From NCBI GenBank assembly GCA_902771445.1, contig CACXXD010000014.1, positions 1-33,167 on the forward strand: a stretch of 33,167 nucleotides of DNA, read 5' to 3'. This document shows, piece after piece, positions 25,214 to 33,167 of this stretch (its first letter is position 1; each line of letters opens with the position of its first letter). The position numbers and the translations under genes were made by a program. The stretch is from an uncultured Prevotellaceae bacterium. GTDB lineage: Bacteria > Bacteroidota > Bacteroidia > Bacteroidales > Bacteroidaceae. Below the pieces are notes generated by a model. It had not been told where the DNA came from. It saw only the letters and a program-made list of their open reading frames with translations, and did no database searches.

Positions 25214-26407
25214 ATGAAAAAAACATTCAAACACGCAATGCTATTCATAGCAGCTTGCACCATGACAACAGGGTTCGTTGCATGTGGCAATGACGAGAAC
25301 GACAACACTCTGGTTCCGACCACCCCGACGAACAACAATGGTTCGACCAGCACAAACGACACCGTTCCTACCATTGACGTGAACAACCTGGACTTCAAGA
25401 TGGCATACGCCGACAAGTGGGCCAACTACATGTCAATCGTGTCGGGCCTGCTGAAAGACGATGCGACCACACTCTACAACGAATGGAACGACCGCTATGC
25501 CGACTACTTCAAGGCCCACAACAGCGACGAGTATCTGTCGGCCCTCAACTGTGTAGACCAGATTCTCGACGGCTGCAAGGAGATTGCCAGCGAGGTGGGA
25601 GCATCGAAGATTGGCGAACCATACAACTACTGGGTCGACGGTGACCGTGAGGCTGCTGTCTATGCCGTCGAATCGTGGTACAGCTGGCACTCACGCGAGG
25701 ACTATCGCAACAACATCTACTCCATTCGCAATGCCTACTATGGCACTCGTGACGGTTCGATCAGTCCCAACTCGCTCTCTGCTCTTTTGGCCAAGAAGAA
25801 CCCCGAACTCGACCAACAGGCAAAGGAAGCCATCCAAAATGCTGCCGATGCCATCTGGGACATTCCCCAGCCCTTCAGAAACAACATCAGCACGATTGAA
25901 ACAGTCGCCGCAATGCTTGCTTGTGCAGAGCTTGAAGAGTTCATTGACAAAGAGCTTAAGCCCTATTTCAATGACAACATCAAGACCGACGAGGAGCTTG
26001 ACCCCATCGTAAGACAGTATGTCGACGTTGTTGTACTGCCTACCTACAAGGACCTGATGAACAAGAACATAGCCCTTGACAACGCAGTGAAGGAATTCAA
26101 GAAGTCACCCTCTGACCAGGCCTTCGCCGCATGTGCCGACGCATGGCTGGCAGCACGCGAGCCGTGGGAGCAGAGCGAGGCATTCCTGTTCGGCCCCGTC
26201 GACGAGAAGGGACTTGACCCCAACATGGACAGCTGGCCGCTCGACCAGGCTCAGATTGCACAGATTCTGAACTCTCAGGACTTCAGCAACCTGTACTGGA
26301 ATGAGTCTGCCAGCGACAGCAAGATTGAAGAGGCACAGAGCCTGCGCGGATTCCACACGCTGGAGTTCCTTATTTTCAAGGACGGAAAAGCACGCACAGT
26401 AAAATAA
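25214..26407 (+). CDS. Imelysin-family lipoprotein, circularly permuted
   Basis: A 397-residue lipoprotein with lipobox GFVAC (C24), followed by acidic residues (GNDEND) that could favour surface export. The imelysin halves appear in reversed order: the segment that normally ends the domain (ESWYSWHSREDYRNN, YSIRNAYYG) is at residues about 156-180, while the WPLD segment and the GxHxxE motif (GFHTLEFLIF) sit at the extreme C-terminus. This is the circularly permuted topology described for the Bacteroides ovatus imelysin-like protein. The family is tied to iron uptake and is no longer thought to be a protease. Imelysins often neighbour di-heme oxidoreductases, as here. The protein is complete; the abrupt end is a property of the permutation, not a truncation. 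Confidence 0.88.
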   Translation: MKKTFKHAMLFIAACTMTTGFVACGNDENDNTLVPTTPTNNNGSTSTNDTVPTIDVNNLDFKMAYADKWANYMSIVSGLLKDDATTLYNEWNDRYADYFKAHNSDEYLSALNCVDQILDGCKEIASEVGASKIGEPYNYWVDGDREAAVYAVESWYSWHSREDYRNNIYSIRNAYYGTRDGSISPNSLSALLAKKNPELDQQAKEAIQNAADAIWDIPQPFRNNISTIETVAAMLACAELEEFIDKELKPYFNDNIKTDEELDPIVRQYVDVVVLPTYKDLMNKNIALDNAVKEFKKSPSDQAFAACADAWLAAREPWEQSEAFLFGPVDEKGLDPNMDSWPLDQAQIAQILNSQDFSNLYWNESASDSKIEEAQSLRGFHTLEFLIFKDGKARTVK

Positions 26408-26434
26408 TCGGCCTTACAAGCACGTTATTAAAAC

Positions 26435-26468
26435 AGCGAGGACAGAAGCTAAGAATTCTGTCTTCGCT
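26435..26468 (+). other. Intercistronic hairpin between imelysin and DHOR genes
   Basis: agcgaggacagaa (26435-26447) pairs with ttctgtcttcgct (26456-26468), 13 bp with one G-T pair and an 8-nt loop. No T run follows, so it may stabilise the upstream mRNA or lower downstream expression rather than terminate fully. Confidence 0.6.
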
Positions 26469-26499
26469 ATTGTGGTAAAAAACAAGAACAACGTATTAT

Positions 26500-27954
26500 A
26501 TGAATCTTTCACGTTTATTTCCACTACTATTTTCAGCACTGCCTGTGCTATCCTCATGCGACAAAGGCGAGAGCCTTGACGTTGAGGACATCAAGATTCC
26601 TACTGGCTATGCGCTCTCGGCAGGAACCGCCACAGGCTTCTACAACTCATCGATAGCCTACGACCAGGGCGCTTCGTGGCTGTCGGGTTCCTACGACAAG
26701 CGCTTCAACACAGGCGACCGTCTCTACGACAACGTGAAGAGTGCCAACGAGAATGGCATGGGCGGCGGTCTGGGGCCTGTCTATGCCGGCTACAGCTGTG
26801 GCAGTTGCCACCGCAATGCCGGACGCACAGAGCCAACTTACTGGACGAACTTCAAACAGGGCAGCAACGACGGCTCGGGCAGCTACGGCTTCACGTCGTC
26901 GCTCATCTACATCACCCGTCGCAATGGCTCTTTCTTTCCCGACTACGGTCGTGTGATTCACGACCAGGCCATCTACGGCGTAAAGCCAGAAGGCAAGCTG
27001 AAAGTCAGAATCGATTCGATGGAGTTCAGCTTCCCCGATGGAGAGAAATACACGCTGTGCGTGCCGAAATGGACGGTCACCGAATGGTACACGGATTCAG
27101 TGAAACCCGAAGACCTGTTCTGCACGGTGCGCGTTCCGCTCCGTCATGTAGGCATGGGACAGATGATGGCGCTCGACCCTGCCGAGATTGAGGCACTTGC
27201 ACAGAAAAGCAACTATCCCGAATGGGGCATCAACGGTCGGTGCAACTACATCAACGAGCGCGGCAAACTGCAACTGGGTCTGTCGGGCAACAAAGCACAG
27301 CATGCCGACCTGACCGTAGAACTGGGCTTCTCAAGCGACATGGGACTGACCAACAGTCGCTATCCAGAAGAGATATGCGAGGGACAGATACAAATGCAAC
27401 AAGGCTCGATGATGGCTCTTTCATACGAACAGCTGGACTGCACCACCGAACAAATGGAGTGCGTCGACCTCTACATGCAGTGTCTGGCCGTGCCAGCTCG
27501 ACGCAACGTAGACCAACCCGACGTGATAGCTGGCGAGAAGTTGTTCTATCAGGCTGGCTGTCACCTCTGCCATGTCACCACCCTGCACACACGTCCCCGT
27601 GGCTCCACCCTGCTGGCAGGCACCACCATTCCCTGGCTGGGCGGACAGACCATTCACCCATACTCCGACTATCTGTTGCACGACATGGGTTCGGAAATCA
27701 TGGGTGTAGGACTGAACGACAACTATGTGAGCGGAAAGGCGCGTGGCAACGACTGGCGCACCACTCCGCTATGGGGCATAGGCCTACAGAAGAAGGTGAA
27801 CGGACACACCTACTTCCTGCACGACGGCAGAGCACGCAACTTTGTCGAAGCCATCATGTGGCACGGAGGCGAAGGCGAGGCCTCGAAAAACAAATTCAAG
27901 AACATGAGCAAGCAAGAACGCGACCAACTGGTGCAGTTCCTCTGGTCACTATAA
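26500..27954 (+). CDS. Di-heme oxidoreductase lipoprotein (DHOR family)
   Basis: A 484-residue c-type cytochrome of the DHOR family (formerly DUF1111, putative di-heme peroxidase or thiol oxidoreductase). The lipobox is VLSSC (C20), so it is lipid-anchored outside the inner membrane. Two heme sites are visible: CGSCH (C100, C103, H104) and CHLCH (C354, C357, H358). Family segments include NGMGGGLGPVYAGYSCGSCH, RVPLRHVGMGQMMALD, LLAGTTIPWLGGQTIHPYSDYLLHDMG, WRTTPLWGIG and FLHDGRARNFVEAIMWHGGE. The reaction is unproven; electron transfer to peroxide or linked to iron uptake with imelysin are the leading ideas. Its hemes would need the CcsBA encoded at the end of the cluster. Confidence 0.92.
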   Translation: MNLSRLFPLLFSALPVLSSCDKGESLDVEDIKIPTGYALSAGTATGFYNSSIAYDQGASWLSGSYDKRFNTGDRLYDNVKSANENGMGGGLGPVYAGYSCGSCHRNAGRTEPTYWTNFKQGSNDGSGSYGFTSSLIYITRRNGSFFPDYGRVIHDQAIYGVKPEGKLKVRIDSMEFSFPDGEKYTLCVPKWTVTEWYTDSVKPEDLFCTVRVPLRHVGMGQMMALDPAEIEALAQKSNYPEWGINGRCNYINERGKLQLGLSGNKAQHADLTVELGFSSDMGLTNSRYPEEICEGQIQMQQGSMMALSYEQLDCTTEQMECVDLYMQCLAVPARRNVDQPDVIAGEKLFYQAGCHLCHVTTLHTRPRGSTLLAGTTIPWLGGQTIHPYSDYLLHDMGSEIMGVGLNDNYVSGKARGNDWRTTPLWGIGLQKKVNGHTYFLHDGRARNFVEAIMWHGGEGEASKNKFKNMSKQERDQLVQFLWSL

Positions 27955-27984
27955 AAACAGAATCTAAAAAACAACCATCATACA

Positions 27985-29247
27985 ATGAAAACATCGAGAA
28001 TAATTGCGCTCTCACTGGCTTTCACACTGTTTGCACAGGCCAAGGCTGAGACGGAAACGGAAGTAAACGTAGCTCCCGACAACAAGAGCAACGAAGAGAA
28101 ACTGAACATGGACAACGGCGTGATTCCCATTGCCGACGACCGGGGATTCACCTTGCAGTCGAAGAACGGCGACTTCGTGTTCAAGCCCTACATGTACCTG
28201 CAGACCACGCTCAACTTCAGATACTATGATGACGAAGGTCTCGACAAAGCCTACAACCAAGACAACGTGGCCAACTCTGGCTTCGCCATGCCATACGCCA
28301 TCATCGGATTCACAGGCAAGGCCTTTGGCAAGATTGACTATAACGTCTGCATCAATGCGGCAGCCTCGGGCGGCAACGTGCTGCAACAGGCATGGATCGA
28401 CTATGCCGTGAACCCGGCCATCCGCTTCCGTGCCGGTAAGTTCAAGACACCTTTCACGCATGCCTATCTGACCACGCTGGGCGAGACGCTCTTCCCCTCG
28501 CTGCCCACGTCGCTCACGGCTTGCGCCATTCTGCCCTACTCGCTCAATGCCGTCACCCCCAACATAGGGACGGGCTTCGACCTGGGTGTTGAGATGCACG
28601 GACTGATTGCCAATAAGTTCGGCTATGAAGTGGGACTCTGGAACGGTACCGGCTCAGCACAGAACGGTGCCACCAAGACACTGAGCGACGACAAACACAT
28701 ACCCTCGCTGCTCTATGCCGGACGGCTGACCTTCCAGCCCAACGGACCGATGCCCATGACGCAAGGCAACCCGAAGCTGCAGAACCTGAACAAGATGCTC
28801 ATAGGACTGAGTGCCAACTACAACGTAGAGGCAGAGAACGAGTCGACCAATGACTTCCGCGCCGGATTCGAGTTTGCCTGGCTGCTGAACAGATTCTACT
28901 TCGGTGCCGAAGCCTACTACATGTCCATCGGCTTCACCAAGCGACAGAAAATCAGCGAGACCTACAAGTACTGGGGCGGCTATGCACAGGTGGGCTACTT
29001 TGTGGCTCGGCAGTGGCAACTGGGCCTGCGCTACGACTTTTTCGACCGCAATGGAACCGATAAGAAAGGCTTCCTGAACATGCCTGCCGCAAGTGTCAAC
29101 TTCTTTGTACCAAAGACCAACATCAAGCTTTCGGCCATGTACCAGTACATCGGACGCAAAGGACACGACACACAGCTTGACCGCGATCTGGACGACCTCG
29201 GCATCTCGACCCACACGGCTCAGGTCATGATGCAATACGCTTTCTAA
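27985..29247 (+). CDS. Second outer-membrane porin-like protein (porin O/P type)
   Basis: A 420-residue exported beta-barrel with signal peptide MKTSRIIALSLAFTLFAQAKA. The sequence FTLQSKNGDFVFKPYMYLQTTL, followed by VNPAIRFRAGKFKTPFTHAYLTT and GTGFDLGVEMHG, is typical of the phosphate-selective porin O/P family. It ends with the outer-membrane strand TAQVMMQYAF. It differs clearly from the first porin of the cluster, so it is not a recent duplicate. It starts 30 nt after the DHOR gene and is surely co-transcribed with it. The transported solute is unknown; two different porins in one redox operon suggest import of the substrate and perhaps an exchange of its product. Confidence 0.87.
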   Translation: MKTSRIIALSLAFTLFAQAKAETETEVNVAPDNKSNEEKLNMDNGVIPIADDRGFTLQSKNGDFVFKPYMYLQTTLNFRYYDDEGLDKAYNQDNVANSGFAMPYAIIGFTGKAFGKIDYNVCINAAASGGNVLQQAWIDYAVNPAIRFRAGKFKTPFTHAYLTTLGETLFPSLPTSLTACAILPYSLNAVTPNIGTGFDLGVEMHGLIANKFGYEVGLWNGTGSAQNGATKTLSDDKHIPSLLYAGRLTFQPNGPMPMTQGNPKLQNLNKMLIGLSANYNVEAENESTNDFRAGFEFAWLLNRFYFGAEAYYMSIGFTKRQKISETYKYWGGYAQVGYFVARQWQLGLRYDFFDRNGTDKKGFLNMPAASVNFFVPKTNIKLSAMYQYIGRKGHDTQLDRDLDDLGISTHTAQVMMQYAF

Positions 29248-29274
29248 CCCTTCAAACCAAACTGCATAATTAAG

Positions 29275-29988
29275 ATGAAAAGAAGTCTCTATGCATTCCT
29301 GCTGGCACTGACCACGCTGACAGCATGCGACGACGGCCAGATTCCAGAGAAGCAGGCTGAGTTTCTTGAAGGGCGCGTGGTGAAGTTCAACGGAAAGCTG
29401 ACAGGCCTGACCAACTGGGCCAACGGCTACAGCGTTGCCATTGCGGGATTCGACGGCAATGACGAGTATGCCATCATCTCGAAAGCCATACCCGACCATA
29501 CCGACGGCGACATCACCATCGTGCTGTCGAACATCAACAACCAGGTGACCGAAGTGCAACTGTGTGTGCTTGATCGTCTTCGCCGTCATGTCTTAACGTT
29601 CGACAAGATTGAGATGCAACAAACCAACGACACTGTCTACATAAATGTGGGCGAGCGCAACGTCAGCATGTTCAATGCCATTCAGCAAAACTATCTGAAC
29701 ACCACCTGCGCCAACTGTCATGGAGCCTCCAACCGCGCTGCCGCCGGCCTCTATCTGACCGAGGGGCGCAGCTATGCGGCAATGGTGGGTGTGCCGTCGG
29801 TCAAGATTGACACGCTCAAGATTGTCGAACCGGGCAATGCCGAAAAGAGTCTGCTGCACATCATACTCCACCAAGACAATGTGGAAGGTATCAGCATGAC
29901 CCACCGCGACCTTGTATCTGAAAAAAACGAACAGAGCATTTTGCCTCTCATTGACAAATGGATTGACAATGGGGCTAAAAAAGACTAA
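29275..29988 (+). CDS. Mono-heme c-type cytochrome lipoprotein
   Basis: A 237-residue lipoprotein with lipobox LTAC (C18) followed by DDG. The N-terminal half (about 30-125) looks like a small beta-rich domain (KFNGKLTGLTNWANGYSVAI, DGDITIVLSNINNQVTEVQL). The C-terminal half is a cytochrome c-like domain with one heme site, CANCH (C145, C148, H149), and segments GLYLTEGRSYAAMVGVPS and LLPLIDKWIDNGA-like helix, resembling the short planctomycete-type cytochrome c. A possible axial methionine is in GISMTHRD. It is likely an electron partner of the DHOR protein at the envelope. The N-terminal domain is not recognised. Confidence 0.82.
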   Translation: MKRSLYAFLLALTTLTACDDGQIPEKQAEFLEGRVVKFNGKLTGLTNWANGYSVAIAGFDGNDEYAIISKAIPDHTDGDITIVLSNINNQVTEVQLCVLDRLRRHVLTFDKIEMQQTNDTVYINVGERNVSMFNAIQQNYLNTTCANCHGASNRAAAGLYLTEGRSYAAMVGVPSVKIDTLKIVEPGNAEKSLLHIILHQDNVEGISMTHRDLVSEKNEQSILPLIDKWIDNGAKKD

Positions 29989-30002
29989 TACTATTATTAT
30001 AT

Positions 30003-31148
30003 ATGAGCAACCAACAAGGAATCATTCATTTTGAAAATGCCTACGCGCAAATATTCCAGTTCAGCAACAACACCGAAGTAACCGAGTTCCACGTGATGGT
30101 TCATGCCGACAGTCCTTGTCTGACTTTCACACAGCAGTTGGAGGCTGTCATGAACGCCTATGCACAGCTGCTTGAGAAAGAGTTCAGCGGAGCACTGTCG
30201 GTGTTCAAACGCTACTTCCTCAGCGACGCGGCCAACCAGCAAGACGAGGTCATCATGTCCGATTTGTCCGACTGCGCCAAGAGCATCATTCAGCAACCGC
30301 CCCTCGACGGTACGAAGATTGCACTCTGGGGCTACCTGATGACGGGTGTGCAGACTGGTCTGAACAACAGCGGAGTCTATACGGTGAGCCACGGACGGTT
30401 CAAGCATCTGTGGAACGGATCAGCCCACAACTTGGCAGCCAACTCAGAGTACCAGACCCGACTGCTCTTCAACGAATACAACATGCAACTGTTGGAAGAG
30501 GGATGCACGCTGGCCAACAACTGCATACGCACGTGGTTCTACGTCAACGACATCGACCTGAACTATGGGGGCGTGGTGCGAGCTCGCAATCAGTTCTTCT
30601 TCACACAGGGACTCACGCAGAACACCCATTTCATTGCCTCGACAGGCATCGGCGGGCGACAGGCCGATCCCAACGTGCTGGCACAGATGGACAACTATGC
30701 CATCGCAGGCATACAGTCGGAGCAGATTCACTATCTCTATGCGCCAACCCACCTGAACCGAACCAGCGACTACGGAGTGAGCTTCGAGCGAGGCACCTAC
30801 GTCGACTATGCCGACCGACGACAGGTGTTCATCTCCGGAACGGCAAGCATCAACAACAAGGGCGAAATCATGTATCCCAAGAACATCGTCAGACAAACCG
30901 AACGCATGTGGGAGAACGTTGAGACGCTGCTTGCCGAAGCCGATTGCACATACGAAGACGTGGGTGCCATGATTGTCTACCTGCGCGACACCTCCGACTA
31001 TCAGGTCGTCCGCCAGATGTACGAGAAGCGGTTCCCCCACAAGCCATACATCATAGTCCATGCTCCAGTATGCCGTCCGGGATGGCTCATCGAAATGGAA
31101 TGTATGGCTGTCAAGAAGACTGACCACCAACATCTGCCCCCATTCTAA
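30003..31148 (+). CDS. Rid/YjgF-like protein, two-domain
   Basis: A 381-residue protein without signal peptide or membrane helix, thus probably cytoplasmic. The C-terminal third (about 255-370) fits the RidA/YjgF fold: FISGTASINNKGEIMYP, RQTERMWENVETLLAEADCT, VGAMIVYLRD and the closing PGWLIEMECMAV. The N-terminal part has no clear match but could be a diverged second Rid-like domain, as in the FkbO/Hyg5 chorismatase-type fold. Rid proteins hydrolyse reactive enamines or imines; the chorismatase-like branch acts on chorismate. Which applies here is unknown. It is placed tightly between the heme lipoprotein (14 nt) and ccsBA (18 nt), an unusual position for a cytoplasmic enzyme. Confidence 0.78.
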   Translation: MSNQQGIIHFENAYAQIFQFSNNTEVTEFHVMVHADSPCLTFTQQLEAVMNAYAQLLEKEFSGALSVFKRYFLSDAANQQDEVIMSDLSDCAKSIIQQPPLDGTKIALWGYLMTGVQTGLNNSGVYTVSHGRFKHLWNGSAHNLAANSEYQTRLLFNEYNMQLLEEGCTLANNCIRTWFYVNDIDLNYGGVVRARNQFFFTQGLTQNTHFIASTGIGGRQADPNVLAQMDNYAIAGIQSEQIHYLYAPTHLNRTSDYGVSFERGTYVDYADRRQVFISGTASINNKGEIMYPKNIVRQTERMWENVETLLAEADCTYEDVGAMIVYLRDTSDYQVVRQMYEKRFPHKPYIIVHAPVCRPGWLIEMECMAVKKTDHQHLPPF

Positions 31149-31166
31149 AAAACACCTTCATCTGAC

Positions 31167-33161
31167 ATGAAACTGACAAAGACAATCCTCTGTCTATTGC
31201 TGACAACAGTCATCATCGTCATGGGTTCTGCCACCTTCATTGAGCAGGCCCATGACGCTGCTTTTGCCCAAGAACACGTCTATCACACCTGGTGGTTCTT
31301 CGCCCTCTGGCTCTCCATTGCCATGCTCAGTGCCTTCTACCTATGGCAGCAACGCCTATGGAAGCGCACTGCCGTCTTCGCCCTGCACCTCTCTTTGTTA
31401 TTAATATTGTTAGGAGCGGGCATCACTTTTACGACCAGCAAGGAAGGAAGACTCCATCTGCGCAGCCAGGGGTCCACCAACATCTTCTATACCAAAGAGG
31501 GCATGAAGGACCAACTGCCCTTCACGCTTTCGCTCGACAGTTTCAGCATAGCCTATTATCCAGGCACGCAGGCCCCACAGGATTTCGTCAGCTACGTGTC
31601 GATAGACAAGAACCAACACACCCAAATATCAATGAACCACGTGCTGGAAGCAGAAGGCTACCGTCTCTATCAGTCGTCGTTCGACCCCGACCTGCATGGC
31701 ACGGTGCTCGGTGTGAGCTACGACCCATACGGCATGCTCGTCACCTATCTGGGCTATGCTCTGCTCGGCCTGTCAATGGTAGCCGTCCTCCTGTCAAGAC
31801 GCGAAGAGTTCAGGCAACTGCTCCGTTCGCCTCTGCTGAAAAAGGGATTCCTGATGCTCGTCCTGTCAACTATGGCCATCACAACAGTCAGCGCCCGTAG
31901 CATTCCCACCATCAATGCCGACGAAGCTCAGAAAGCCGCACGCATGCAAATCGTCTACAACAATCGTATAGCCCCCTTCTCCACCCTTGCCCACGACTTC
32001 CTCAGCAAGATTTATGGCAAGAGCAGTTACTGCGGTCTCTCGGCTGAACAAGTGGTCTACGGATGGCTGGCTCGTCCCGATGCATGGAAAAACGAGCCCA
32101 TGATCTACATCAAAAGCGGACAACTGCGCCGTCAGCTCAACATAACCGACAAATACGTTTCAATGGCACAGCTCTTCGATGGCGACGAATACATACTGAA
32201 CAGGCTGATGACGGACGGGGAACCGCAAATAGACAAAGCCGTTCAGGAGCTTGACGAGAAAGTGGGACTCATCTTGATGCTCACCAACGGCCAGCTCGTC
32301 CGTCCCGTTCCGCAAGGTGTTCCACAGCTCAGCACGACACGCATCGAAGCTGAGATTCTCTATAACACCATCCCCTTCTGCAAATTCCTGTTCATGTTTT
32401 GTCTCACGATGGGACTGATTACCTTTGTCGTCATGGTCTATCGCGCCAAGCATCCGTCTGTAGGCCTCAACAGAGCATGGACCTTCTTCCGCATCTGCCT
32501 CTATGCCACTTGCATCGTCCACGCGTCAGCATACGCGCTCCACTGGTACATTGCCGGACGCATTCCTTTGAGCAACGGCTATGAGACCATGCTGTTCCTG
32601 GCACTCGTCCTATTGGTGCTATCGATACTCCTGCATCGCCGACTGTCATTCATTCTGCCCTTTGGATTCCTGCTGACAGGCTTTGCCCTGCTGGTGGCAT
32701 GGCTCGGACAGCGCAACCCTCAGATCACACCGCTCATGCCAGTCTTGCAGTCGCCCATACTGGCCTCTCACGTCAGCATCATCATGATGGCATACGCGCT
32801 AATGGCATTCATGATGCTCAACGGCATCTTCGCTTTGTTCACCGACCAAATGCACCGTCAGCAGCTCACCGTGCTCAGTCGACTGATGCTCTATCCTGCC
32901 GTGTTCATGTTGTCGGCAGGCATATTCCTCGGTGCCATCTGGGCCAATGTAAGCTGGGGAAAATATTGGAGCTGGGATCCAAAGGAAGTATGGGCGCTCA
33001 TCACCCTGCTCATCTATGCCGTTCCGCTCCATACGAACAGCATTCCCGTCTTCAGACGCCCAAAGGTTCTGCATGCCTACCTCATCGCAGCCTTCCTCAC
33101 CGTGCTCATGACCTACTTTGGAGTGAACTACCTTCTTGGCGGCATGCACTCCTACGCTTGA
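31167..33161 (+). CDS. CcsBA-type cytochrome c assembly protein
   Basis: A fused system II heme-handling protein of 664 residues that would export heme and attach it to CXXCH motifs outside the inner membrane. The N-terminal ResB/CcsB-like part has membrane helices (residues about 5-21, 42-60 and 70-86), a periplasmic domain and a helix near 195-212. The C-terminal CcsA part has about eight helices and the heme-binding WWD signature WGKYWSWDPKEVW (from W597). Histidine ligands are expected in ASHVSIIMMAY and at H661 in the terminal GGMHSYA. It is complete and shorter than many CcsBA fusions. It would mature the DHOR and mono-heme lipoproteins of the same cluster. Only six bases follow it here. 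Confidence 0.93.
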   Translation: MKLTKTILCLLLTTVIIVMGSATFIEQAHDAAFAQEHVYHTWWFFALWLSIAMLSAFYLWQQRLWKRTAVFALHLSLLLILLGAGITFTTSKEGRLHLRSQGSTNIFYTKEGMKDQLPFTLSLDSFSIAYYPGTQAPQDFVSYVSIDKNQHTQISMNHVLEAEGYRLYQSSFDPDLHGTVLGVSYDPYGMLVTYLGYALLGLSMVAVLLSRREEFRQLLRSPLLKKGFLMLVLSTMAITTVSARSIPTINADEAQKAARMQIVYNNRIAPFSTLAHDFLSKIYGKSSYCGLSAEQVVYGWLARPDAWKNEPMIYIKSGQLRRQLNITDKYVSMAQLFDGDEYILNRLMTDGEPQIDKAVQELDEKVGLILMLTNGQLVRPVPQGVPQLSTTRIEAEILYNTIPFCKFLFMFCLTMGLITFVVMVYRAKHPSVGLNRAWTFFRICLYATCIVHASAYALHWYIAGRIPLSNGYETMLFLALVLLVLSILLHRRLSFILPFGFLLTGFALLVAWLGQRNPQITPLMPVLQSPILASHVSIIMMAYALMAFMMLNGIFALFTDQMHRQQLTVLSRLMLYPAVFMLSAGIFLGAIWANVSWGKYWSWDPKEVWALITLLIYAVPLHTNSIPVFRRPKVLHAYLIAAFLTVLMTYFGVNYLLGGMHSYA

Positions 33162-33167
33162 CAAATC

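Noticed and set aside
24346-25425. Antisense frame across the porin-imelysin junction
   Set aside because: It spans two well-supported genes and their leader on the opposite strand and lacks any coherent domain.

Overview
The window looks like a chromosomal segment from a gut or oral Bacteroidales bacterium, most likely a Prevotella-like species. The pointers are Bacteroidota promoter boxes (TAnnTTTG, several with a TTTG-like -33 box 19-20 nt upstream), a type IX secretion plug-family protein, a serine palmitoyltransferase-like enzyme, SDR-type UxuB, AraC-type sensors with a periplasmic propeller, and porin and lipoprotein types of this phylum. The species is not determined.

Layout. 1-466 has no gene; it holds a 133-bp near-perfect inverted repeat and short blocks that recur at about 20.6 kb. 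467-3126 (minus) carries a small winged-helix-like protein, a DUF2582 protein with a Lys/Ala-rich tail, and aspS. 3309-10695 (plus) is an AddA/AddB-type helicase-nuclease pair with overlapping stop and start codons, followed by a T9SS plug-family protein. 10737-13190 (minus) is a membrane-anchored sensor with an AraC-type output domain but no histidine kinase or receiver. A tRNA-Pro and the Spt/Kbl-like enzyme follow on the minus strand.

A lipid-kinase-family gene diverges from spt and heads a cluster with a Nudix hydrolase and a 55-residue Cys-rich membrane protein. Then come tRNA-Cys, trmD, a YycJ-type metallo-hydrolase (minus), and the uxuA-uxuB hexuronate pair. 20475-22711 is an accessory patch: shared intergenic blocks, five exact-length 42-bp GC-rich tandem repeats, an IS4-family transposase, and a strong hairpin.

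The most interesting part is 22712-33161. A hemerythrin-LuxR fusion regulator diverges from a seven-gene cluster: porin, circularly permuted imelysin lipoprotein, di-heme oxidoreductase lipoprotein, second porin, mono-heme lipoprotein, Rid-like protein, and a CcsBA-type cytochrome c assembly protein. A perfect 13+7+13 bp dyad covers both promoter boxes of the cluster and is a good operator candidate. I infer a redox- or NO/O2-responsive envelope module that makes its own c-type cytochromes, possibly for iron handling or peroxide/electron transfer. The window ends six bases after ccsBA, so the operon may continue.
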